Source: Rebecca billardiae RCC1528
Lineage: Eukaryota > Haptophyta
Reading direction: 5' to 3'
Assembly: GCA_965240325.2 (NCBI GenBank)
Contig: OZ251230.1
Location: 2,108,001 to 2,172,000, forward strand
Length of the DNA stretch: 64,000 nucleotides
The notes beneath the pieces were generated by a model that saw only the letters and a list, made by a program, of their open reading frames with translations, had not been told where the DNA came from and did not search any database. Shown here piece after piece: positions 22,469-31,890 of this stretch; position 1 is the first letter of the stretch, and every line of letters starts with the position of its first letter. A program made the position numbers and the translations under genes.

Positions 22469-23941
22469 TCACTCGCCCTTTGCCTTGGAGAAGAGAAGCG
22501 AGTCCTGCGTCACCTCCATGTTGTAGAGCGCGCACGAGCCGACGAGCAGCGCGACGCCGAGCAGGATCGACGACCAGAGCGTCACCTGGAAGAGCTCGAG
22601 CTGGTCGGACGTGTACTGCGCCTCGCCCAGCGGCAGCGTCGCGTTTGCCTCCTGCAGCCGGCGCGCGTGGCGCTGGACAAAGCAGTGCGCGGTGACCGCC
22701 GAGCCCTCGACGGCCTCGCCGAAGCGCTCGCATGCGGTCACGTCGTCCTCGCGCGATGGGCTGGCCGCGCGGAAGACGTGCGCGCCGAGCACGGTCCAGC
22801 CGGCGAGCGAGGGCGGTGCGCTCACCGCCGGCAGGCGCTCAGGCGGGGTGAGCACCAGGCCGGCGCGCGCGCGCTGGCCCCACGCGGCCGTGAACTGGGC
22901 GATGATCTCGGGCACGACGGCGTCGACGAGGCGCATCGCGGCGGCGTTCTCCTTCAGCGCCGCCGGCGCGGCGAGGTCGATCGCGACGAGGTCCGCCACG
23001 CCGTCCGCGAGCAGCGCCGCGAGCGCGGCGTCCGCGGCGACGCGGCCGAGCACGACGAGCGGCGCGCCGAGCTCGGCGACGAGCGCGGCCTCCGCGGGCG
23101 AGGTGGTGTCGAGGGCGGCGAGCTGGTCCGGCGCGACGCGGCGGAGCGCGGCGAGCGCGTCGTCGAAGCTCACGGTGAACGTCGGCGCCGCCAGCGCGCC
23201 GCCGATCTGCGCGGGCTTGGTCGTGCGGCTCTCGCTGTCGTACGAGAGGACGGCCGCGGGCCACGAGGCCGCGCTGCCGCGCGCGAGCGACGGGTGGGCG
23301 CCGGCGGCGGCGGCCACCTGGGTGTCAGACGAGAGCGAGAGCAGGAGGGCGCGGCCCTGCGACGACTGGCCGATCACGTCGGCGAGGCCCGCGACGCGCG
23401 CCGCCGCCTCGTCGCGGCCGGCGGCGAACGCGCGCACGACCTCGCCCGTCTTGGCGTCGAGCCATGCCTTGGTCGCGATGCCGTGGTCGGCGGGGGTGGT
23501 GCCCGTGACGCGCGAGACGGCGACCGAGACGCGGTCGCGGGGCATGAACGACGGCTCGAGCTCGACGGCGTGGCTCTGCGCCACCAGCGCCGCGAGCTTG
23601 GGGTACGCCGCCGCCTCGACCTCGGCGAGCGTCAGCCCCTCGACGGTGAGGAGCAGCACCGCCTCGGCGGGCGCGAGCAGCGCGGGCTTGACCTCGGGCA
23701 TCGGGGCTGGGAAGGCGGTCGCGAGCGCACCCGCGACGTGCGCCACCAGCGGCGCGATGCTCGTCTCTGACATGGCCGACGGGCCCGCCGCCTCGCCCGC
23801 GCCAACGAGCACGAGGTGCGCGGCATCGGCCACGCGCTCGGCGCCAGTGAGGACAATGTCGCCGCTGCGGCCGGGGAAGAAGGCGTGCTCGACGGGGTTC
23901 ACCACGGCACCCGCCACCAGCGTGGCCACGACGAACAGCAT
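22469..23941 (-). CDS. Type I membrane protein with luminal domain; C-tail resembling V-ATPase accessory protein ATP6AP2
   Basis: 490 aa from ATG 23941, chosen because MLFVVATLVAGAVVNPVEHAFF is a clear signal peptide; an open frame extends upstream to 24079. The long luminal part is Ala-rich. It contains VSVAVSRVTGTTPADHGIATKAW, reminiscent of the TxPxHGI stretch of alkaline-phosphatase-superfamily phosphodiesterases, but metal ligands could not be assigned. Near the C-terminus comes an N-glycosylation site (NATL), then one transmembrane helix FQVTLWSSILLGVALLVGS and a short tail ALYNMEVTQDSLLF. The N-M-x(4)-DS-hydrophobic order resembles the ATP6AP2/renin-receptor tail (NMDPGYDSIIY). Role in V-ATPase assembly is inference. 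Divergent from the gene at 24484. Confidence 0.6.
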   Translation of the reverse strand: MLFVVATLVAGAVVNPVEHAFFPGRSGDIVLTGAERVADAAHLVLVGAGEAAGPSAMSETSIAPLVAHVAGALATAFPAPMPEVKPALLAPAEAVLLLTVEGLTLAEVEAAAYPKLAALVAQSHAVELEPSFMPRDRVSVAVSRVTGTTPADHGIATKAWLDAKTGEVVRAFAAGRDEAAARVAGLADVIGQSSQGRALLLSLSSDTQVAAAAGAHPSLARGSAASWPAAVLSYDSESRTTKPAQIGGALAAPTFTVSFDDALAALRRVAPDQLAALDTTSPAEAALVAELGAPLVVLGRVAADAALAALLADGVADLVAIDLAAPAALKENAAAMRLVDAVVPEIIAQFTAAWGQRARAGLVLTPPERLPAVSAPPSLAGWTVLGAHVFRAASPSREDDVTACERFGEAVEGSAVTAHCFVQRHARRLQEANATLPLGEAQYTSDQLELFQVTLWSSILLGVALLVGSCALYNMEVTQDSLLFSKAKGE

Positions 23942-24483
23942 CTCTTCGCCTGCACGACAAGCCGCGGGGTGCGCGCGGCAATCTCGGGGCCTTCGGGGAG
24001 AGGCGGTGCAGCCAGGGATGACACAAGGCAGAGGCACTCGGCTCCCCGAGGCCCGGGCCAGTCGGCGGCCTCGCATCAAGCCCGGCCCAGGCGCTGCGGG
24101 CTCCGGGCGCGCTGATTGCAGGAACGAGAGAGTCCGGGAGGCCCGGACAGAACCGACGAGAATGATGTGCGCTTGTGCGGTTCGTCAAGAGCTTTGTCAA
24201 TGATCGAAATTGGCGGCAAATTGGCGAAATTGCGCGGGCGAAACATCGTTTCGCTCACGGGGTTCATATGATCATGTCCGCTCAACTGTTAAGCGGCGAT
24301 TTTTGCTCATGTGCAGTCATCATAGAAGTGTCGTGTACGCACGCCTGTACGGTACCCGCGGCCGATCGGGGCAGCCGAGCCGGCCGCCGAGCCGGTGGGT
24401 GGACTGCAAGGTCTGCAGCCATCGGAGGCTGGCTGCAGTGGGCAGGCCCAACCCTCCCCGTCACACCAGCTGGCCTGCGCGCG

Positions 24484-27400
24484 ATGAGCGAGGCGACGTC
24501 GCCTCCGCGCGCGCTACGGCCGATTCGGCGCAGAGTGTCGCACGCGGGCGACCTGCGCCGCACGCTCCTGGCGCCCGGCGTCGAGGCTGCGCGCGAGGCG
24601 CCCCGGCGGGACGACCCTGACGAGCACGTGCCTCTCCACGAGCGCGGCTCGGCGGAGGAGATGGCTGTCGCCGTCGCCGAGCGTCGAGAGCTCATGCGAT
24701 CACCTGCCGTGCTGACTGCGATCGGTCGCTTCTGGTTCGCGGCGGGCCTCCAGCCCGACGAGCTCATGGACGTGTCCACGTACTGCGCGCTCTACGCGCG
24801 CATCGCGCGCGCGCTCGGCTCATCGCGCGCCGACGAGCCCGCCGCCGTCACGCGCGCACTAGCCCTGGCGGACTGGCGCAACGATCGCGCCCTCGCCGCC
24901 GTCCGCGGTTATGACGACGCGCGGGACGACGGGCTCTCCCTCGCCGCCTTCTCCGCCGGCCTCTTTGAGCTGACGGACGTCTGGACGGTCGGCTACTCAG
25001 AGGCCGAGTACGTCGGCTTCTTGCACAACCTGCTCGCGCGGATCACGCGTGTCGATGACGTGCGTGCCACGCTGGCCGACGCAGCCACCGATCTGCGAGC
25101 CATGCGCGCGGCGCAGCCAGGCGGCGACAGCCCGTGGCGGATGCTCGAGCGCAGGCTCGAGGTTGTCGAGCGACTGGCAGCCGCCAGCCGTTCGCTCGCA
25201 CCGCTGCGGAGCGTGCGCGGGCCGCACGAGGAGGCTGACGCGCATGCATCCGCAGGGTCCATTACGAGCACGCCCGCACCCGATGCGGGCGTCGGGGCCC
25301 AAGGGAGCGCAGCGGCACGCGAGGCCGAGCATGCGCAGGCGGAGGCAGCGCAGGAGGCGGAGATAGCCGAGGCGGAACTCGGTGGCGAGCCAGCGCATGG
25401 CGCGCTCGTCGACGGTGAGACTGCGCCCGAGGTCGAGACGCACACTGAGCGCGAGAGGCGTGACGAGGAGGCATACGCGCCAACCTGGCCGCCGGCAGGC
25501 ACTGAGCCTGCGCCGGCGGCCGCGCCCATCGAGCCAGGGGCTGAGGTCCACGCTGATGGTGCACTCGCCGTTGACAGTGTCTCGCACGCTCCGGCCGAGG
25601 CCGACGCTCCCGCGGCAGAGGCACCTGCCGTTGCGCCTTCGCTCTTCATCCCATCGCGAGAAGACATGCTCGCGCTGTTAGACGATGCCATGGCGCCGGC
25701 CGCGGAAGACGACACGAGCGCAACACCGCCGTCAGGCGCGCGCCGGGCGTGGGCTATCGCCGCCCACCGCACGGCGCACGCTCGCAGCGTCGTCAGCTCG
25801 CTGCAGATGCGCCGGCGCTGGGCGCTCGCTGCTCGGAGTGATCTGCGAGCGGCCATCAACCGTGCGCGCCGCCTTCTTGGGCAAGCCCCGTCTGCAGCGA
25901 TCGACGACGACGACGACGACGATGAGGATGGCGCGTCTCGCAGTGGCTCGACCGCACCGCTCGGCCCAGTGCACTCGATGCCGCCAGTCCCGAGCGAGGA
26001 CGCACACGACGCAGCGGCGGGCACGACAAGTGCCGAGCGGAGTGCCCGAGTCGCGCCAAACTACGATGACGGCGTTGCTCATGACGGCTCACACCCGCAG
26101 GGTCTCGCTCGGTCGGATGGCCGCTCTGTGGCGACGCGTGGCAAACATGCCGGCGCTGCTGCTTCCGGTGGTCAGCTGGCGGCAGCCACGAGCAGCGGCG
26201 ATCCTTGCCGGGTCGACCTGGTCGAGGACCTCGGCGAGAGCCCCGGCGCCAACGTGCACGCCAATCCCGAGTCATCGGGAGACATCAGCTCAACATTCAC
26301 CGCTGCGCAGCGCGAGGGGATGGGCCAGCACTCCGCCGGCCTATCGAACCTGCCTGACCACGGCGGCATCTCGCACCAGCATGTGTCTGACGAGCTGATG
26401 GACGCGCTCAGCCTCGTAGTCGAGGCGAGCGCAGACCAGGGCGGAGCCGGCGACGCCGACGTGAGCGAGGGCATTGACCTCTTGACCCATGTGCTGGCGC
26501 ACGAGTGCCTGGCGGTGGCGAGCAGGCACTCGGCCGATGGCGTGGAGGCCGCCAGCTTGGGCGCCATGGCCGTGGCAGGCGAAGCCTCTGCCGGTGGGTG
26601 CGCGAGGGCAGAGATGAACAGCAGCGACCCAGAGAGCGGCTGCAAGGCGCCCGCTCATACGCGTGACGGCTCACAGGGCCAGGGCAGCAGCGATGGTGCA
26701 CGCACTCGACGCGATCTGGTTCAGCGCGCGAGCAGGGTCGCGGATCGCGTTGGCCTCACGCGCCGCATCGACAGCGATCGCCCATCTCCATCGCACCTTG
26801 CACGGGGGCCGACGCCGAGCGGCGCTCGGGCGCGCCGCCGGTCCTGGCACGGCAAGCTGCCTGCAAGCGCAGGCTCTGCGCACGTACGGCGACCCAGCCC
26901 GGAGAAGCTCCCCGTGCAGGCTCATGGCGCAAGCGCCCGGCGGCCCAGTCTGCCGCAGCAGATGCCCTCCAGGGATGCCGCAGGCTCACGGCGGCACAGT
27001 CTGCAGCAGCTGCCTGTGAGCAGCGCTGCAAGCCGGCGGCACAGTCTGAGCGAGCAGCGGCCCACGCGGAGCGCGTCGAGCTGCCGGAGACCGAGCTCGG
27101 AGCTCTCTGCTGTGCAGCGCGACGATGCACGAGGTCTGCGGCCACAAGAACCCGGCAACGAACAGGCACAATCGCCCGGAGGAAGGGCTCAGCAGCTCGC
27201 CGGAGAATGCCGATGCACAGCCTCGGAGGTCTGTGACACCGCGATCACGAACGAGGGCCCTTGCCACACCTCATCGGGAAGGGTGGAGGAACCGCCGCGG
27301 CGAGAGGCGGGAAACATCGGCGGAGTGGTGGAAATCGAACGCGGTGATCATGCGTCCGACGCACCGCATGACGCGCCGCACAGCGCACCTGGAGTGGAAA

Positions 27401-28464
27401 CACCTGCGCACACGTCGTCGAGCAGCGCCGTCGAAGCGTGTGCCTGGCCGAGTGACGCGGTTGCGAATCACGCTGTTGAGGCGAGCCCCCACGGCCCGGC
27501 TGCGTTGGCTCCGCCCATCTGTCGGACGCGCAGGCACTCCATGCCTACGCACCTACCGCACTACAGCGCCGGCGTGCACGCTGGCATCGCGAGCTCAATA
27601 TCGCCCACGTCGCCCGGAGCTGAGAGGCATTATTACCCTGCCGTGCTCGGCGGACCCCCCGGGTATCAAGGGGCGATGGGCATGCGTGATCACGAGGGGC
27701 CGAGCCGCCCACGCATGCGCCCGCAGACAGCTACGCCAGTGCACGTGAATGCCGGAGGCTGGGGCGGCCCAACGAGCTGCGGAGGCGGCGTGCACCTGCG
27801 AGCAAGCCTGCAGTCTGCAAATGCAGGATCGCCGACGCGTACAAGGCGTGCATCAGCCGAGTCTGCAGTGCGCTTGGGTGGTGACGTGCGAGCGTTGCGA
27901 GCGCACGTCTTTGAGCCGCTCCTGCCGCAGGCCCAAGCACCGACTCACGTGCCTTGGATGCACTGCCCGCAGCATCCTTCGCGCCCCGCAACGGCAGGCC
28001 CTTTCCATCACAGGGCACTTGCCAGCCTCCACGCACCCCGGCACGCACACGCAGGGGCACACGATGGGATCCGGCACCACGTGCCACATGCTGCACATCT
28101 GGCTAGTGCTGCGGTCACGCAGACGGCCTCGTCAAGCATCTCACGCGTCCTCAATGGCCAGAGCGAGCTGGCCACGAGTGCGGCAGTCTGCGCGTCGCTC
28201 ATGCAGCGGCACGTGCCGCCAGCTATGGCCGGGCATCCACACGAGCCACAGGAACATCGCATTCCGCAACGGCCGAAATCGCCCATCAGGACACACGGCG
28301 CGACGCCCTCAAGATCGCCGCGGCACATCGCGCCGTCTCGCACGACGCCTAGTCCAGCTCTGCCGCAGGTAGTGGGGGCCGACCCTCCCCTTTCTTCTCA
28401 GCGCTTTCCGCCGCACATATCACCTCGGCCACGAGCGGCTTACGAGCCCGGGCGTGCTGGATGA
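24484..28464 (+). CDS. Long low-complexity protein with N-terminal EF-like helical domain and RRxS repeats
   Basis: 1326 aa, single exon, from ATG 24484 (the frame is open further upstream in AT-richer DNA that looks untranslated). The first ~200 residues form a folded-looking domain: RFWFAAGLQPDELMDVSTYC, DDGLSLAAFSAGLFELTDVW, EAEYVGFLHNLLARI. The DG-x-L-x-F...LFEL-DVWT pattern is seen in large protist proteins and recalls a degenerate EF-hand region. The rest is Ala/Glu/Ser/His-rich with an acidic Asp run (about 25906-25930) and, at 26810-27100, a run of basophilic sites: RRRSW, RRPSP, RRPSL, RRHSL, RRHSL and RRPSS, 13-20 residues apart. No enzyme motif. Possibly a kinase-regulated scaffold. 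Function unknown. Confidence 0.65.
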   Translation: MSEATSPPRALRPIRRRVSHAGDLRRTLLAPGVEAAREAPRRDDPDEHVPLHERGSAEEMAVAVAERRELMRSPAVLTAIGRFWFAAGLQPDELMDVSTYCALYARIARALGSSRADEPAAVTRALALADWRNDRALAAVRGYDDARDDGLSLAAFSAGLFELTDVWTVGYSEAEYVGFLHNLLARITRVDDVRATLADAATDLRAMRAAQPGGDSPWRMLERRLEVVERLAAASRSLAPLRSVRGPHEEADAHASAGSITSTPAPDAGVGAQGSAAAREAEHAQAEAAQEAEIAEAELGGEPAHGALVDGETAPEVETHTERERRDEEAYAPTWPPAGTEPAPAAAPIEPGAEVHADGALAVDSVSHAPAEADAPAAEAPAVAPSLFIPSREDMLALLDDAMAPAAEDDTSATPPSGARRAWAIAAHRTAHARSVVSSLQMRRRWALAARSDLRAAINRARRLLGQAPSAAIDDDDDDDEDGASRSGSTAPLGPVHSMPPVPSEDAHDAAAGTTSAERSARVAPNYDDGVAHDGSHPQGLARSDGRSVATRGKHAGAAASGGQLAAATSSGDPCRVDLVEDLGESPGANVHANPESSGDISSTFTAAQREGMGQHSAGLSNLPDHGGISHQHVSDELMDALSLVVEASADQGGAGDADVSEGIDLLTHVLAHECLAVASRHSADGVEAASLGAMAVAGEASAGGCARAEMNSSDPESGCKAPAHTRDGSQGQGSSDGARTRRDLVQRASRVADRVGLTRRIDSDRPSPSHLARGPTPSGARARRRSWHGKLPASAGSAHVRRPSPEKLPVQAHGASARRPSLPQQMPSRDAAGSRRHSLQQLPVSSAASRRHSLSEQRPTRSASSCRRPSSELSAVQRDDARGLRPQEPGNEQAQSPGGRAQQLAGECRCTASEVCDTAITNEGPCHTSSGRVEEPPRREAGNIGGVVEIERGDHASDAPHDAPHSAPGVETPAHTSSSSAVEACAWPSDAVANHAVEASPHGPAALAPPICRTRRHSMPTHLPHYSAGVHAGIASSISPTSPGAERHYYPAVLGGPPGYQGAMGMRDHEGPSRPRMRPQTATPVHVNAGGWGGPTSCGGGVHLRASLQSANAGSPTRTRRASAESAVRLGGDVRALRAHVFEPLLPQAQAPTHVPWMHCPQHPSRPATAGPFHHRALASLHAPRHAHAGAHDGIRHHVPHAAHLASAAVTQTASSSISRVLNGQSELATSAAVCASLMQRHVPPAMAGHPHEPQEHRIPQRPKSPIRTHGATPSRSPRHIAPSRTTPSPALPQVVGADPPLSSQRFPPHISPRPRAAYEPGRAG

Positions 28465-29000
28465 CCCCGAGTCTTCTGTGGTGCGCACGGGCGCGCTCAC
28501 CGACGCGAGTCGTCGGACAAACGCCGGGTGTATGGAGACCGCACCCCCATGTGTACTATTGTACGCGCCTTGCCCCGTGCGATGGTTCGAATTTCTCGTT
28601 AGTTAGCAGCCTCGGCGAGCGTGGGCGTGCGACACACGCGCCAGGTCCCGGGGGTGCTCTTTGCGCAGGCGATACACGTGGCGCGGTGAGTCTGGCGTGG
28701 CTGCCGATACAGGCCAAATGCAAGCGCAATGTAGCAGCCGCTGCCGCTGTCGGCGCTGCTTAGCGCTGGGCTGGCTGCAGCGCACCTTCTCCGCCATCGC
28801 CAACGCCCGATTGGCAGAGGAACAGGACGACGGACTTTTCGACCTGCCTGCCGTCTGCACGTCGACGGTAACCTAGACTGGTAAGATGACGAAGCGTTTT
28901 ACCGCTGCGCCACCAGAGTCGACTCTGGTGGCGCAGCGGTGTAAAACGCTTCGTCATCTTACCAATCTCCTCAGCCGGCGTCCCGCTCCCACTCACGTTC
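28465..29000. other. intergenic with a long foldback
   Basis: Moderate GC. The foldback at 28880-28963 is the only structure seen. Confidence 0.45.
28880..28963. repeat. Near-perfect long palindrome (foldback, no loop)
   Basis: Arm 28880-28920 (41 nt) is the reverse complement of 28921-28963 (43 nt). The only difference is two extra bases in the right arm, in the TTTTAC/ACCGC region. The arms begin GGTAAGATGACGAAGCG and meet at GAGTCGACTC with no spacer. Transcribed from either strand it would form a ~41-bp hairpin with one 2-nt bulge. Confidence 0.9.
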
Positions 29001-29459
29001 TCATTCCCTGTCTCGCCCTCCGTCTCCGGCACCACACGCTGTCGGCGCGGCGGCATCCTCACGTGCAGAAATGGCTGCTACGATCGAGTCACAAGTAAGG
29101 CAGGCGAAGGTCTGATCAGCGCTGACGAAATTGCCAACGACCGCGGAGCCAAATCTGTTCGCGCCTTCGATACATACGCAACAGTTGGACGACGTGGTCG
29201 TTCGCGCCTTCGCGTGCCCAAATCCCAATAATATCTCCGTAGGGGGGTCATAACGGTATAGTACCAAAACGCCCGCCAAAACACCGAGCTGCGAGAATCT
29301 CGAGTCCGGGAGTGAATCCAGGGCTGCTCTGACGTCATCCCAGTACCCATCTCCGGACTCGGAGTCACAAACTGCGGCTCGATGGTACGGATTGATGAAA
29401 TGCATCGATGAAATGTCTTCCCATAGCCCGTGGTAAATCATGGAAATAAATAGGCACAA
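29001..29459 (-). CDS. Small hypothetical protein, doubtful
   Basis: 152 aa open frame beginning MCLFISMIYHGLWEDISSMH, with SQLGVLAGVLVLYRYDPPTE in the middle and several Cys. Codon use is far less GC-biased than in every confident gene here, and no family was recognised. It could be a recently acquired gene, a repeat remnant or a chance frame. Confidence 0.25.
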   Translation of the reverse strand: MCLFISMIYHGLWEDISSMHFINPYHRAAVCDSESGDGYWDDVRAALDSLPDSRFSQLGVLAGVLVLYRYDPPTEILLGFGHAKARTTTSSNCCVCIEGANRFGSAVVGNFVSADQTFACLTCDSIVAAISAREDAAAPTACGAGDGGRDRE

Positions 29460-29897
29460 ATCAGCATGGAGTCGCCATTAAATCGGCCAACTTACCATAG
29501 ACACGTGTTTCTACACAGACAGCCCTCTAGAGCCAGTGATTGATGATAGAGGGGGCCTGGCCTGTCTGATAACATAGAACCACGGATTGGATGGCCACCA
29601 GAGATCCGAATGACATAGGATCGATCAGCAACCTGCGCCAACCCCAGCCAGGGTACGGGGGCAGAAGTGTTCCGATGCGAGGGTGGCACCGGCATCTGCA
29701 CGATCCGTACGCGGCCATCCCTCTCTGGTAAAGGCCGGTCGATCATCCATCGAAGCTGGCGTGCCTGGCCGGCCACACAAGCCCTCGCGGGACCGTGCGA
29801 CACACACGAAATCGTCACGCGGGCTAGGGGCAGCCACCAGGAGGGCGTCCGCGCGGCGGCAGGCTGGCCGTCGACATCCTCCACAATGCAGAGGGCA
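29460..29897. other. 3' flank, no gene seen
   Basis: Moderate-GC sequence. The open frames lack compositional or motif support. Confidence 0.4.
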
Positions 29898-31890
29898 TCA
29901 GGGCAGGGGCGGCCAAAGTCGCCGCATGCTCGCAGCAAGCCTGTGCGCCACGCTGTGATGACGGCCGCTTAGCCTGTGTCCTCGTCGATCGGAGCCCGAG
30001 GGCAGATTGCTCGTCCACGCACAGTAGACGCCGCGGTCACGCAGAATGGCGAAGCGTGTGCCATACGAGCCCTGCCACCCGAACCAGTCGGCCGCCATAC
30101 AGCCGTCCGCGCTGTTCGTCGGGCCGTCGTGTGCACACCAACCGAGTCCGAAGCCAAAGGATGACATCCCCATGCAGACGGTCTGGGGCCGTGCGCGGCT
30201 CGTCATCGGCGGCGCCGGCTGCATTGGCCACTGGCCGTATGCGGCGTTGCGGGCCGACTGGAAGAGCAGATCGACCGATGCCTTCGAGAGGACTCGGACG
30301 CCGTCGAGCTCGCCGTCGCGCAGGAGCAGCTGCGCGAGCCGCGAGACATCCTCCACCGAGCCCATCAGCGCATTGCTGACCTGCACCGGTGAAAATGGCC
30401 CAGGTGGTCGCAGGGCCCACGCACCGAGCGGCGAGCGTAGCGTCGTTGCGTCGTAGCAGGGCACGTCCGCATTGGCCGCAGCAAGCTCGCCATCGGCGAG
30501 GCCGCTGCACACGAGCGCGCTCACCATGCGAAGCGGCGAGAGCAGCAGCCGACCAACCCAGTGCAGCACGCTCTTCCCGGTTGCACGCATCACGACTGCG
30601 TCGAGCAGCGTGTACGACCAATTGTCGTACACGCACGACGTGGTGCAACCCGGCCGGTGCGTGAGGACCTTGCGCACGGAGTGTCTCGGTTGGTCCCCGT
30701 CGCGCGCGAATGAGTGCCGAAATTCAGGGGACATGGGGCTGTGATCGCCTGCGTCTGTGGAGGGCGCGTCCGTGTCGGCATCGTCCGCGCACACCCCGCA
30801 CGCTCTCCGGCAGCGTGCGCGCATGAACGCCGGGTTGATGTCGCACTCGCCCGCAGCGGCCCACGTCCTGCAGTCTGCCATCGAGTCGGCGCACGCTGGC
30901 ACGCAGCTGGCATCGGGGTCGCACATGCCGCACGCGGACGGGCACGTCAGGAGCATGTAGGCTGCATTCCGGCTGCACTCGCCATTTTTCGCCCACTGGC
31001 AACAGCCACCATGACGGTCAACGCACGAGAGGTCCGGCGCATCGGTGGCGATGCGCGAGAGGGCATGTGCGAGGCGTCGGGCGCGCGCGCGATGCGTGCG
31101 TCGGAGGCCGATGCCAGCGCAATCGGGTCTCCGCTCGAGGACTGGCAGAACGATCTCGCGCACGCACGAGTCGCCGTCCAGTTCGATGCTGGCCAAGCCG
31201 TCTGGCGAGTCACAGACGGTCGGTAGACCGTTGTGGTCGGCACGATGCGAGATGTTGCGCCATGCGGCGTTCACGCTGTCGTCGAATGGGCCACCCATCG
31301 AGAGTAGGTGCGCGACAGAAGCCGTGCGCCAGCTTGCCGCAGGCGACGCGTCGCCCCTCGCGCCGAAAGCGCAACGCGCTGCGCCGTCGTCGCCCAAGAG
31401 CTCGCCCGCTGTCGTTGCAAGCGTGAGCTGGTGACCCAGCTCGGCACGTTGCTCCACGAGGGCCAAGATAGTCACCGCGACGAACGTCTTCGAGACCGAG
31501 CGCAGCGGCACCGCTGCTCTCGGCCCGGCCGGTGGCCATGGTCCGAACGCCCGAGAGATGAACGGACGGGGCTCGTCGCGCGCCCCGCACTGCATCATCG
31601 TGGGACCGAGCGCATGCTTGTCGGCTAGGAAAGACAGGGTGCTGTTCGTGGTCGATGGGCGCAGCAGCACATCGAGCTCCTCGTCCAACTGCGAGGCGAG
31701 CGTTCCGACGTGCGGCATACACTCGGCTTGCGCGTGGCGCGGCCTCGTCGGCCGTCCGCGTGCGCTCGACGGCCGACGCGGTGGCGGCCAGAGTCCGGCT
31801 GACGAGTAGTGAGTGCAGGCGCTTCGCCGCTTCCGGGAGTTCAAAGCCGTGAGCAAGCGTGAGGATGGCGAAAAACGCCAGTCCCGGCAT
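29898..31890 (-). CDS. Secreted serine beta-lactamase-fold protein with two inserted ShKT domains
   Basis: Model: exon 1 31890-31804 (29 aa, signal peptide MPGLAFFAILTLAHGF), intron 31689-31803 (GTCAGC...TCGCAG, phase 0), exon 2 31688-29898; 625 aa. The penicillin-binding/class C beta-lactamase family (PF00144) is shown by PLRSVSKTFVAVTILALVEQ (SxxK nucleophile motif) and YDNWSYTLLDAVVMRATGKS (YxN motif). Later segments, SNALMGSVEDVSRLAQLLLR and a Trp/Gly-rich FGFGLGWCAHDG...ADWFGWQGSYGTRF, fit the family end with its HxG-like strand. Between SxxK and YxN lie two six-Cys ShKT modules (CVDRHGGCCQWAKNGEC...CGMC and CADSMADCRTWAAAGEC...CGVC). Probably exported. Likely an esterase/amidase rather than a true lactamase; substrate unknown. 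The first exon is less certain than the rest. Confidence 0.8.

Noticed and set aside
22454-24203. Plus-strand open frames opposite the type I membrane protein
   Set aside because: Arg/Ser-rich shadow; the minus frame has a signal peptide and a membrane helix.
29492-29938. 148-codon minus-strand frame downstream of the hydrolase
   Set aside because: Codon use unlike local genes and no motif; probably 3' flank.
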